Positions 18,521-27,761 of a stretch of 64,000 nt of DNA are shown here, piece after piece. The notes under the pieces were generated by a model. The model was not told where the DNA came from. It did not search any database and saw only the letters and a program-made list of their open reading frames with translations. Both the position numbers and the translations under genes were made by a program. The stretch's first letter is position 1. Each line of letters begins with the position of its first letter. Location: positions 1 through 64,000 of the forward strand of contig CAISPO010000038.1 in NCBI GenBank assembly GCA_903887415.1. Direction: 5' to 3'. The stretch is from an uncultured Bacteroidota bacterium (GTDB lineage: Bacteria > Bacteroidota > Bacteroidia > Chitinophagales > Chitinophagaceae).

Positions 18521-19792
18521 ATGCTGTACTATTTGTTCACATACCTGCGCGATACCATCCACCTTACGGGGGCAGGGGTGTTCAATTTTATTACTTTCCG
18601 CATAGCCATGGCCATCATTCTTTCTTTGGTGATCTCCATGCTTATGGGCAAGCGGCTCATTGCCTTCCTGCAGCGCAAGCAGATAGGCGAAACAGTGCGC
18701 GACCTGGGCCTGGCCGGCGAAGCACAAAAGAGGGGAACACCAACGATGGGCGGACTTATCATCATCTCCGCTATTCTGATACCAACATTGTTATTTGCCC
18801 GCGTACTCAATGTATATATAGTGCTGATGCTGGTGTCCACGGTATGGCTGGGCATGGTGGGCTTCCTCGATGACTATATCAAGGTGTTCAAAAAGAACAA
18901 AGAGGGACTTGCGGGACGTTTCAAGATATTGGGCCAGGTTGGGCTGGGCATCATTATAGGTGTCACAATGTACTACAACAACCATGTGGTCGTCAGCAGA
19001 GAAGTAACACCCGGTAACAATGGTATGCACAGCACTGCTGAAAAGCTGGAGGGCGACCGTTATCCAAGAAAAGACGAGAATGGAAAGCTGCAAACCTATG
19101 TGAATGTGCGCACAGCCACTACCACCATACCTTTTGTAAAGACACATGAATTCAGGTACGAAAAAATAGCCGAGATATTCGGTGAGAAAAATGTAGCCAT
19201 CACAACGCCTATCATTTATATCCTGTTTGTCATTTTCATCATCGTAGCAGTGTCCAATGGCGCTAACATTACCGATGGGATCGACGGCCTTGCTACCGGG
19301 GTGTCCGCAATAATAGGTGTTTGTCTCGGCGTGTTCGCATATGTATCGGGCAACTATCTTTTTGCAGGCTACCTGAATATAATGGACATACCAAATCTCG
19401 GCGAGCTCTCCATCTTCATTGGGGCATTCGTAGGGGCATGCGTGGGCTTTCTGTGGTATAATGCATATCCCGCGCAGGTCTTCATGGGCGATACCGGCAG
19501 CCTGGCGCTTGGCGGCATTATAGCTTCGCTGGCTATCATAGTACGTAAAGAATTACTGATACCCATCATCTGCGGCATATTCCTGGTAGAGAATCTGTCC
19601 GTGGTACTGCAGGTATGGTACTTCAAGCGGACAAAGAAAAAATATGGCGAAGGCAGGCGCATCTTTAAGATGGCCCCATTGCATCACCATTACCAAAAAT
19701 CAGGATACCACGAATCAAAAATAGTAACACGCTTCTGGATCATAGGTATCCTGTTGGCGATAATGAGCATAGTAACATTAAAACTGCAATAG
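18521..19792 (+). CDS. mraY: Phospho-N-acetylmuramoyl-pentapeptide-transferase MraY
   Basis: [73 protein letters not shown]. Confidence 0.96.
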   Translation: MLYYLFTYLRDTIHLTGAGVFNFITFRIAMAIILSLVISMLMGKRLIAFLQRKQIGETVRDLGLAGEAQKRGTPTMGGLIIISAILIPTLLFARVLNVYIVLMLVSTVWLGMVGFLDDYIKVFKKNKEGLAGRFKILGQVGLGIIIGVTMYYNNHVVVSREVTPGNNGMHSTAEKLEGDRYPRKDENGKLQTYVNVRTATTTIPFVKTHEFRYEKIAEIFGEKNVAITTPIIYILFVIFIIVAVSNGANITDGIDGLATGVSAIIGVCLGVFAYVSGNYLFAGYLNIMDIPNLGELSIFIGAFVGACVGFLWYNAYPAQVFMGDTGSLALGGIIASLAIIVRKELLIPIICGIFLVENLSVVLQVWYFKRTKKKYGEGRRIFKMAPLHHHYQKSGYHESKIVTRFWIIGILLAIMSIVTLKLQ

Positions 19793-21147
19793 TGAGCACA
19801 AACACAAAACGCCTGGTGATACTCGGCGCCGCAGAAAGCGGTGTGGGCGCAGCCTTGCTGGGAAAGCAGCAAGGGTGGGATGTTTTTGTGAGCGATGGCG
19901 GAACGATAAAGGAAAACTTTAAACAAGAGTTGCAACAGCAACGAATAGCATTTGAAGAAGGTGTCCATACGAGCGATAAGATATTAGCTGCGGTATGCCT
20001 GGTGAAGAGCCCCGGTATCAGCGATAAGACGCCGATCATGAAGCAGGTAAGGGCTGCGGGCATAGAGGTTTGCAGCGAGATCGAGTTTGGCTTCCGGTAT
20101 AAAGGGGACAGTAAAATAATAGCAATAACGGGCAGCAATGGCAAAAGCACAACAACCAAGCTGACCTACACCATACTGAAGAACGCGGACTACGACGTAG
20201 CAATGGTAGGCAATATTGGTTACAGCTTTGCCCGGCAGATCGCGGAAAGGCCATGCAAATGGTATGTGATGGAAGTAAGCAGTTTCCAGCTCGATGATAT
20301 TCACCAGTTCCGCCCGGATGTAGCGGTGCTGCTCAACATCACCCCGGATCACCTGGACCGCTACGATTATGTTTTTGCCAACTACGTGGCTGCAAAGTTC
20401 AACATAACAAAATACCAGACTCACAACGACTACTTCGTAATAAACACAGATGACCCGGTAATAAGAGATTATATCGCAACCCATTCTATTCACGCTACTA
20501 CAATTCACTTTACGATGAGCGATAACAACATTGGCAACGAAGGCGGCTACATCCGCAACGAACGCATGTACATAGACTTTGATGGCGACTACATGGATAT
20601 GTCAATCCATGACCTGTCGCTCAGGGGCAGGCATAACCTATATAACAGTATGGCAGCGGGAATATCAGCGCGCATAGCAGGCGTGAGACGGGAAAAGCTG
20701 CGCGAGACGTTTGCAGGCTTTGAGGGGCTGGAGCACCGCCTCGAATTTGTAGCCACAGTGCGCGGCGTGGATTTCATCAACGATAGCAAGGCAACGAATG
20801 TGAATTCGGTATGGTTTGCGCTTGAAAGCATGAGAAAGCCGGTAGTACTGATACTCGGCGGGCAGGATAAAGGAAACGACTATAGCGAAATACTGGACCT
20901 GGTTGCCGAAAAAGTACATGCAATTGTATGTATGGGCATAGACAACACACCTATTCATGCGGCATTTGATAGTGTGGTGGAGACAATTGTTGACACCAAT
21001 AGTGCAGAGGCAGCGGTAAAAATGGCATACAGGTTAGCACAAGGCAACGATGTTGTTTTGCTTTCTCCGGCATGTGCCAGCTTCGATCTGTTTAAGAACT
21101 ATGAAGATCGCGGAAAACAATTTAAAGAAGCAGTGAAGAATTTGTGA
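19792..21147 (+). CDS. murD: UDP-N-acetylmuramoylalanine-D-glutamate ligase MurD
   Basis: IAITGSNGKSTTTKLTYTIL, LNITPDHLDRYD, FINDSKATNVNSVWFAL, LSPACASFDLFKNYEDRG. GTG start. Confidence 0.95.
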   Translation: MSTNTKRLVILGAAESGVGAALLGKQQGWDVFVSDGGTIKENFKQELQQQRIAFEEGVHTSDKILAAVCLVKSPGISDKTPIMKQVRAAGIEVCSEIEFGFRYKGDSKIIAITGSNGKSTTTKLTYTILKNADYDVAMVGNIGYSFARQIAERPCKWYVMEVSSFQLDDIHQFRPDVAVLLNITPDHLDRYDYVFANYVAAKFNITKYQTHNDYFVINTDDPVIRDYIATHSIHATTIHFTMSDNNIGNEGGYIRNERMYIDFDGDYMDMSIHDLSLRGRHNLYNSMAAGISARIAGVRREKLRETFAGFEGLEHRLEFVATVRGVDFINDSKATNVNSVWFALESMRKPVVLILGGQDKGNDYSEILDLVAEKVHAIVCMGIDNTPIHAAFDSVVETIVDTNSAEAAVKMAYRLAQGNDVVLLSPACASFDLFKNYEDRGKQFKEAVKNL

Positions 21148-21150
21148 CAG

Positions 21151-21182
21151 CCTCTCCCCATCCCTCCCCGAAGGGGAGGGTG
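21151..21182. repeat. GC-rich dispersed palindrome (CTCCCCATCCCTCCCCGAAGGGGAGGG)
   Basis: Related to palindromes at 44504, 49485 and 50543. Confidence 0.6.
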
Positions 21183-21249
21183 AAGCAGAGTAAGAGCAGC
21201 GCGGGTGAGTTGGGTTTTGAATTTTGACTTTTAACTTTTGAATTTAGAA

Positions 21250-22587
21250 ATGGCAGACCACATGAAGCAATTGCTGGCTAAGACGAAAGGCGACCAGGTT
21301 ATCTGGGGCGTGGTCGTGCTGCTGTCCTTCATCAGCCTGCTCGCGGTGTATAGCAGCACAGGATCGCTTGCTTATCGCATGGAAAAGAACTCCAGCTACT
21401 ACCTGGTAAAGCAGGTAATGGTCTTGGGCCTCGGCTTGCTCATCATATATTGGGTGCATAGGATCAACTATACCAAGTTCGCGAGGATAGCGGTGATACT
21501 GTACCTGCTGAGCCTGCCGTTATTGCTATATACGTTGTTCTTCGGCACCAGCCTCAACGAGGGGTCAAGATGGATAAAACTGCCTGGCATTAACCTTACG
21601 TTCCAGACTTCAGACCTTGCTAAGCTGGCGCTGTTCATGTTCATCGCCCGTGTGCTGAGCATGAAGCAGGATGTGATAAAAGACCTGAAAAAAGGGTTTG
21701 TCCCGGTACTGCTGCCTATGCTGTTCACTTGCGCGCTCATTGCTCCTGCAAACCTTTCTACTGCATTGATGCTGGGTGCTACCTGCAGCATTGTATTCTT
21801 TATAGGCCGTGTGCAGGTGAAACATTTGTTGCTGCTGGGCGCTGTAGGGATAATGGGGATTTCCGTGCTGTTCACAGTATCCAAGCTCACTGGTTTCGGC
21901 AGGGCAAAAACGTGGCAGCAGCGCATGGAAGACTTTGCCGGGGGAAAAAAGAAGGACGGCAAGCCCGAAGACGTTTACCAGGTGCAGCAGGCAAAGATAG
22001 CTATCGCCAATGGCGGCGTGGCTGGCCGCGGGCCTGGCCAGAGCCTGCAGAAGAACTTCCTGCCCCACCCTTACTCCGATTTCATTTTTGCAATAATCAT
22101 AGAGGAGTATGGGCTCATCGGCGGCGCGGTGGTGATGATGCTGTACCTGCTGTTCTTATGGCGCAGCATACTCATCTTCAAGCGCTGCCCTTTTGCTTTC
22201 GGTGCATTCCTGGCCGTAGGGCTCAGTATCACGCTGGTTTTCCAGGCGATGCTGAATATGGCTGTGAATGTGCACCTGGTACCGGTTACCGGCCTTACAC
22301 TGCCCATGATAAGCATGGGCGGGTCTTCCATATGGTTCACCAGCATAGCCATTGGTATAGTGCTCAGTGTAAGCCGGTATGTGGACGAAATGGAGGGTGT
22401 AAAGAAGCCGGAGAAGAAACCAAGGAAGAAAGTTACCGAGCGCACTTTCGATGAACCCGCAGAAGATACAAATGAAGAAGAAACAACAGAAGCGGCAACA
22501 GAAGAAATAGCTGTTGCTGCCCTGGAAGGAACGAAAACTAAAACAACAAAAACAAGCACAGGCAAAACGCCGGTACCGGCAGTATAA
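21250..22587 (+). CDS. ftsW: Lipid II polymerase/division protein FtsW (SEDS family)
   Basis: ORF 21238..22587, ATG at 21250. SLLAVYSSTGSLAYR, SRWIKLPGINLTFQTSDLAKLALF, PHPYSDFIFAIIIEEYGLIGG, PLMISMGGSS-like motif TLPMISMGGSSIW. Confidence 0.94.
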   Translation: MADHMKQLLAKTKGDQVIWGVVVLLSFISLLAVYSSTGSLAYRMEKNSSYYLVKQVMVLGLGLLIIYWVHRINYTKFARIAVILYLLSLPLLLYTLFFGTSLNEGSRWIKLPGINLTFQTSDLAKLALFMFIARVLSMKQDVIKDLKKGFVPVLLPMLFTCALIAPANLSTALMLGATCSIVFFIGRVQVKHLLLLGAVGIMGISVLFTVSKLTGFGRAKTWQQRMEDFAGGKKKDGKPEDVYQVQQAKIAIANGGVAGRGPGQSLQKNFLPHPYSDFIFAIIIEEYGLIGGAVVMMLYLLFLWRSILIFKRCPFAFGAFLAVGLSITLVFQAMLNMAVNVHLVPVTGLTLPMISMGGSSIWFTSIAIGIVLSVSRYVDEMEGVKKPEKKPRKKVTERTFDEPAEDTNEEETTEAATEEIAVAALEGTKTKTTKTSTGKTPVPAV

Positions 22588-22589
22588 AG

Positions 22590-23687
22590 ATGAACAGTTT
22601 GCGCGTGATAATAGCAGGTGGAGGAACAGGCGGGCATATATTCCCGGCAGTAGCAGTGGGCCATGCCCTGCTGCGGCTGCGCCCCGGTATTGAACTGCTG
22701 TTTGTGGGTGCAAAGGGCAAGATGGAAATGGAGAAAGTGCCGCAGGAAGGCTTCGAAATAATAGGACTGGATATTGCAGGATTTAACAGGGGCAGTATAT
22801 TAAAAAATCTCTCACTGCCGTTCAAGTTAATAAAGAGCCGGATGCAGGCGAGAAGCATCATAAAACAGTTCAAACCGGGGATTATAGTTGGCGTAGGGGG
22901 ATACGCCAGCTTCCCGGTTTTGAATGCAGGACAAAGCATGAATATACCGACGCTCATACAGGAACAAAATTCGTTCGCAGGAAAGAGCAATAAGATATTA
23001 GGGAGAAGGGCTAAAGCGATATGTGTGGCGTATGAGAACATGGAGCAGTTCTTCCCGAAGGATAAAATAACAATTACAGGCAACCCGGTGCGTAAGAGCA
23101 TATCCGATATGGACAGCACACCGGTAGAGGGAAAAGCATGGTTTGAACTGGAGTCGGGGATAAAGACCATACTTGTCGTGGGTGGCAGCCTTGGCGCAAA
23201 ATCAATTAACGAAAGCATAGACGCGCAGCTGGATGAGCTGATGAAAGAGAATGTGCAGTTGATATGGCAAACGGGCAGGAATTATATAGACGAGGCGCGC
23301 AAACGGGTGGAGGCCTATGGCAATCGGGTGAAAGTGTTTGATTTTATCAAGGACATGGACAAGGCCTATGCGGCCGCGGAAATAGTGATATCAAGGGCTG
23401 GGGCGCTGGCAATAGCTGAGCTGTGCATTGCGGGTAAGCCCGTAATATTTGTGCCTTATCCGCATGCGGCTGAAGATCACCAGACGAGTAATGCAATGGC
23501 TTTGGTGCAGCGGAATGCCGCAATGCTGGTGAAGGATGCTGATGTGAAAAAGGAACTGCTGGAAAAGCTGAAAGTAATACTAAATGACAGCGGGTTGCAG
23601 GCGCGCATGGCGCAAAGCCTGAAGAAGTTGGCTATAAAGGATGCGGATGAGCGGATAGCGTGGAAGGTAATAGAACTAAGTAGTTAA
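22590..23687 (+). CDS. murG: UDP-N-acetylglucosamine-undecaprenyl-pyrophosphoryl-MurNAc-pentapeptide transferase MurG
   Basis: RVIIAGGGTGGHIFPAVAVGHAL, GVGGYASFPVL, EQNSFAGKSNKIL, VGGSLGAKSIN, SRAGALAIAELCIAGKPVIFVPYPHAAEDHQTSNA. Confidence 0.96.
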   Translation: MNSLRVIIAGGGTGGHIFPAVAVGHALLRLRPGIELLFVGAKGKMEMEKVPQEGFEIIGLDIAGFNRGSILKNLSLPFKLIKSRMQARSIIKQFKPGIIVGVGGYASFPVLNAGQSMNIPTLIQEQNSFAGKSNKILGRRAKAICVAYENMEQFFPKDKITITGNPVRKSISDMDSTPVEGKAWFELESGIKTILVVGGSLGAKSINESIDAQLDELMKENVQLIWQTGRNYIDEARKRVEAYGNRVKVFDFIKDMDKAYAAAEIVISRAGALAIAELCIAGKPVIFVPYPHAAEDHQTSNAMALVQRNAAMLVKDADVKKELLEKLKVILNDSGLQARMAQSLKKLAIKDADERIAWKVIELSS

Positions 23688-23734
23688 ACGACCAACAGGT
23701 TTTTGAATTTTGGCTTTTGAATTTTGAATTTGTA

Positions 23735-25093
23735 ATGAACGTAAGGGAAATAAACAGGGTGTATTTCATAGGTATCGGCGGCATCGGTATGAGCGCGCTT
23801 GCGCGGTTTTTCCGGGAGCAGGGGGCTGTAGTGAGCGGCTATGATAAGACTGAAACTGACCTTACCAAACACCTGGCAAAAGAAGGAATGAGCATACATT
23901 ATACTGATGATGAAGCGCTGCTGGATAAAAACACACAACTGGTGGTCTATACTCCTGCCATTCCTAAAGACCACAAAGAGCTTAACTGGTACCTGGCAAA
24001 TAAATTTCCTGTTTACAAGCGCAGCGATGTGCTGCAATGGATCACGGAAGCTATGTATGCGGTAACGGTAGCAGGTACGCATGGCAAGACTACCATTTCC
24101 ACCATGATCGCATACCTCCTTCGCGAAACAGGTTATGGCGGCAATGCATTCCTGGGAGGCATATCGGTAAACTATGATTGTAATTACTGGCACAGCAGCA
24201 GGAATACAGCGGTAGTAGAGGCTGATGAATACGACAGGAGCTTCCTGAAGCTGAAGCCGGATATTGCTGTGCTTACTGCCATGGATGCCGATCACCTGGA
24301 TATTTACGGCACTGTAGCGGAAATGGAGGCCGCATTTATCCAGTACACAAAAAACATTAAGCCCGGCGGCACATTGCTGGTAAAACACGGACTGCATAGA
24401 GAAGCGGAGCTGAAGGGCGATCACACACTTACCTACAGCCTGCAAAATGATGCTGCAGATATTTATGCAGACAATATCCGGCAAAAGGATGGCGGCTATT
24501 TATTTGATGTAAAAGGTGCAGACTGCATCCTGGAGCAGGTACACCTGCAGGTGGGTGGCATGCACAATGTAGAGAATGCAATAGCAGCTATAGCTGTAAC
24601 CCAACTGCTGGGCATTGATGGCGCTGCAGTGAAACGTTCGCTGCCCGGGTTCATGGGGGTAAAGCGCCGATTTGAGTATGTGGTGAAGAACAGCAAAATT
24701 GTTTACATAGACGACTACGCGCATCACCCCGAAGAATTGGCTGCGCTGATAGGCGGTGCAAAACATTTGTTCCCGGGGCGCAGATGTGTGGTGTGTTTTC
24801 AGCCGCACCTCTTTAGCCGCACCCGCGACCTGGCCGATGGTTTCGCTCATAGCCTGGATATGGCTGATGAAGTACTGCTGCTGGATATATACCCGGCGCG
24901 CGAGTTGCCTATGGAAGGCGTGACATCAAAAATGATAGCGGACAAAATGAACAATCCTGCACATACTATCATGTCGAAAGAGGGCGTGCTGGAATATGTG
25001 AAAGCAGCGCCGCTGGATATGTTCATCACAGCTGGCGCAGGGGATATTGACAAATTAGTAGAACCAGTTAAAAAAATATTGTTAGGTAAATAA
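23735..25093 (+). CDS. murC: UDP-N-acetylmuramate-L-alanine ligase MurC
   Basis: VYFIGIGGIGMSALARFF, VAGTHGKTTISTMIAYLL, ADEYDRSFLKLKPDIAVLTAMDADHLDIYG, DDYAHHPEELAALI. ORF starts at 23717; ATG at 23735 plausible. Confidence 0.95.
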   Translation: MNVREINRVYFIGIGGIGMSALARFFREQGAVVSGYDKTETDLTKHLAKEGMSIHYTDDEALLDKNTQLVVYTPAIPKDHKELNWYLANKFPVYKRSDVLQWITEAMYAVTVAGTHGKTTISTMIAYLLRETGYGGNAFLGGISVNYDCNYWHSSRNTAVVEADEYDRSFLKLKPDIAVLTAMDADHLDIYGTVAEMEAAFIQYTKNIKPGGTLLVKHGLHREAELKGDHTLTYSLQNDAADIYADNIRQKDGGYLFDVKGADCILEQVHLQVGGMHNVENAIAAIAVTQLLGIDGAAVKRSLPGFMGVKRRFEYVVKNSKIVYIDDYAHHPEELAALIGGAKHLFPGRRCVVCFQPHLFSRTRDLADGFAHSLDMADEVLLLDIYPARELPMEGVTSKMIADKMNNPAHTIMSKEGVLEYVKAAPLDMFITAGAGDIDKLVEPVKKILLGK

Positions 25094-26211
25094 TGGCGGC
25101 AAAGCGCAAAATATCGGTACGCAAAATATTGCAGGTGTTCGTTACCGTGGTGGTAAGCGCTGGCTGCATTATTGCCATGGTCAGCGCTTCGCGTATAGAA
25201 GATAGTAAAATGCTGTCGAGCGTGGCAGTGCATATCAAGAATGACAAGAAGTATCATTTTATAGAAGAGAAAGAGATCATGGACCTCGCGGTCAATAACC
25301 GGGGAATAGATGTAATGAACACTCCTATATCTCACCTTGATGTAAAGGGCATGGAGCAGGTGATCGCGGCTGATCCGTGGGTAGCAGGCGTACAGGTATT
25401 TGTGGATAACGACCGTGTGCTGCACATGTACGTTATGCAGCGCATACCGGTAGTAAGAATATTCGGGCGGGACAGCCACAGTTATTATATGGATGCTACA
25501 ATGAGCATGATGCCGTTGTCAGAGAACTATGTTTACTATACCGCCGCGGTGACAAATGTACCTGAAATAAAAGATGACAGTGCAGGCTGGGCTTTAAGAA
25601 AGCAAATACTGAAACTCGTAAACGCAATACAGGCAGATACATTCTGGAGCGCACAAATTTCACAGGTGATCGTTGATTCAGCAGGTACATTTGAACTGCT
25701 GCCTGTCCTTGGTGACCAAAAAATAATATTCGGGGATACCACCCTGATGAAGGAGAAATTCAACAACCTGTTTGTGTTTTATAAAAATGTGCTGAACCGC
25801 ATAGGCTGGGATAAATACGAAACACTGGACCTGCGCTTTAAAGGCCAGGTAGTTGCCTCCCCTGCCATTCCATACAGCGGCCCTGTTGATAAAGCCGTAT
25901 CAACGATGAACTGGATAAACAGCATTGTAGAAACAGAGGCTAAAAACGATAATAAAGATTCAGTGCAAAACGCTGTAGCCAAAACAACAAACGTACCGGC
26001 AGCGAAAGCAGCCCCGAAGAAAGATGCAAAAACAGCAGCAAAAGAAAAGCCCAAACCAAAGCCGGTGGCAAAGGCAGCCCCGAAAAAGAAAATGAAACCG
26101 CAGGCGAACGGTAAAGAGGTGCATCATGCTGCACCACCAAAGGCAAAGGATAACAGTAAAGAAAAAAATAAAAAGCAGGCTACTCCAAAATATGTGTATC
26201 CTGAAAAATAA
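25093..26211 (+). CDS. ftsQ: FtsQ-like division protein with Lys/Ala/Pro-rich C-terminal tail
   Basis: Position between murC and ftsA; N-terminal TM; POTRA-like DVKGMEQVIAADPWVAGVQVFVDNDRVLHMYVMQRIPVVRIF. Confidence 0.8.
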   Translation: MAAKRKISVRKILQVFVTVVVSAGCIIAMVSASRIEDSKMLSSVAVHIKNDKKYHFIEEKEIMDLAVNNRGIDVMNTPISHLDVKGMEQVIAADPWVAGVQVFVDNDRVLHMYVMQRIPVVRIFGRDSHSYYMDATMSMMPLSENYVYYTAAVTNVPEIKDDSAGWALRKQILKLVNAIQADTFWSAQISQVIVDSAGTFELLPVLGDQKIIFGDTTLMKEKFNNLFVFYKNVLNRIGWDKYETLDLRFKGQVVASPAIPYSGPVDKAVSTMNWINSIVETEAKNDNKDSVQNAVAKTTNVPAAKAAPKKDAKTAAKEKPKPKPVAKAAPKKKMKPQANGKEVHHAAPPKAKDNSKEKNKKQATPKYVYPEK

Positions 26212-26243
26212 AAGCAATTAACAGTTTTTAAAACCGCAGCAAC

Positions 26244-27668
26244 ATGAGCAAAAATGAACAGCCCATTATCGTAGGCCTCGATATCGGAACCACAAAGGTG
26301 GTCGCTATCGCCGGCAGGAAAAACGAGTTCGGTAAAGTAGATATTCTTGGCTTTGGCCGCGCTGACTCTGCCGGGGTCAGCCATGGTGTGGTCATGAATA
26401 TCGAGCAGTGCATCCGTTCCATAGAGCAGGCTATGGAAAGGTGCCTTCTTTCTAATCCCAACCTTCAGCTAAAAGAAGTGTATGTGGGTATTGCGGGGCA
26501 ACACATCAAGAGCCTGCAAACCCGTGGTGACAGGGTACGCGCCAACTCCGAGAATGAAATAAGCCAGGAGGATATAGATATGCTGGTTCGCGACCAGAAC
26601 AAGACCTATATCCCCGCAGGCGACCAGATCATAGATATTGTGCCGCAGGATTTTACGGTGGACAGTACACCAGATGTGCTTGATCCTATAGGTATGAGCG
26701 GCGTCAAGATAGGGGCCAACTTTCACATCATCACCGGCGACCGCAACGCGATACGTAACATAAAGCGCTGTGTGGACAAATCAGGCCTCAGTACCCGCGA
26801 CTTGGTGCTGCAGCCGCTCGCATCCGCAGCAGCCGTGATGAACGATGAAGACCTGGAAGCAGGCGTTGCAATTGTTGACATAGGCGGCGGCACCACCGAT
26901 ATGGCAGTGTATTATGACGGCATCCTGAAACATACTGCGGTGATACCCTATGCAGGGGTGAATATCACCAATGACATCCGTAACGGCCTTGGCGTATTGC
27001 GCGCGCAGGCAGAGCAGATGAAAGTGCAGTTTGGTACAGCGCTTGCAGACGAGGCCAATGCTAATGCCTACATCACAATACCTGGCCTTCGTGGCCTGCC
27101 GCCAAAGGAAATATCAGTGAAGAACCTTGCGCATATCATACAGGCGCGTATGCAGGAGATACTCGACTACGTGATGTATCACCTGAAACAGATAGATATG
27201 GACAAGCGGCTGTGCGGTGGCATCATTCTCACTGGCGGCGGTGCTCAGTTGAAACATATCACCCAGCTCACAGAATTTGTTACCGGCATGGGCGCACGCA
27301 TCGGCTATCCTAATGAGCACCTTGCAGGCGGCCATGTGGACACACTGATGAACCCGATGTACTCTACTTGTATCGGCCTCATACTGCGCGGCTACTATGA
27401 CTACGAGAGCGGCAAGATGCGCTTTGCAAGGGAAGGCGGCAATATGATCCATATAACGGAACAAGAGCTTAAACCGCTGATGGAAGACAGGCAAGTGCCC
27501 GCAACACCGGTTGCCGAAGCAACTGAGGAGGCAAGCGAGGAAGAAGTTGCGGAAATAAACCTGCAGAAATCACGAAAACGGAATGAAAATGTCAAGAAGC
27601 TCTTTGATGGGCTCAAGGGCAAATTCATGAAGCTGTTTGAAGATGTCGAAGACCAGGAAATACAATAG
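26244..27668 (+). CDS. ftsA: Cell division protein FtsA
   Basis: PIIVGLDIGTTKVVAIAG, VAIVDIGGGTTDMAVYYDGILKHTAVIPYAGVNITNDI, GGIILTGGGAQLKHI; amphipathic C-terminal KKLFDGLKGKFMKLFED. Confidence 0.96.
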   Translation: MSKNEQPIIVGLDIGTTKVVAIAGRKNEFGKVDILGFGRADSAGVSHGVVMNIEQCIRSIEQAMERCLLSNPNLQLKEVYVGIAGQHIKSLQTRGDRVRANSENEISQEDIDMLVRDQNKTYIPAGDQIIDIVPQDFTVDSTPDVLDPIGMSGVKIGANFHIITGDRNAIRNIKRCVDKSGLSTRDLVLQPLASAAAVMNDEDLEAGVAIVDIGGGTTDMAVYYDGILKHTAVIPYAGVNITNDIRNGLGVLRAQAEQMKVQFGTALADEANANAYITIPGLRGLPPKEISVKNLAHIIQARMQEILDYVMYHLKQIDMDKRLCGGIILTGGGAQLKHITQLTEFVTGMGARIGYPNEHLAGGHVDTLMNPMYSTCIGLILRGYYDYESGKMRFAREGGNMIHITEQELKPLMEDRQVPATPVAEATEEASEEEVAEINLQKSRKRNENVKKLFDGLKGKFMKLFEDVEDQEIQ

Positions 27669-27761
27669 CTAAAGTAAAAAATGAAAAAGCAAAAAATAAA
27701 AATCCCAATTAAAAATTCTCATTCACAACTAACCTTTTACTAACTCACAAAACAACCAGAT

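Noticed and set aside
22156-22713. 185-aa minus-strand Cys/Phe-rich ORF over ftsW/murG
   Set aside because: Antisense to two conserved genes; composition explained by the coding strand.
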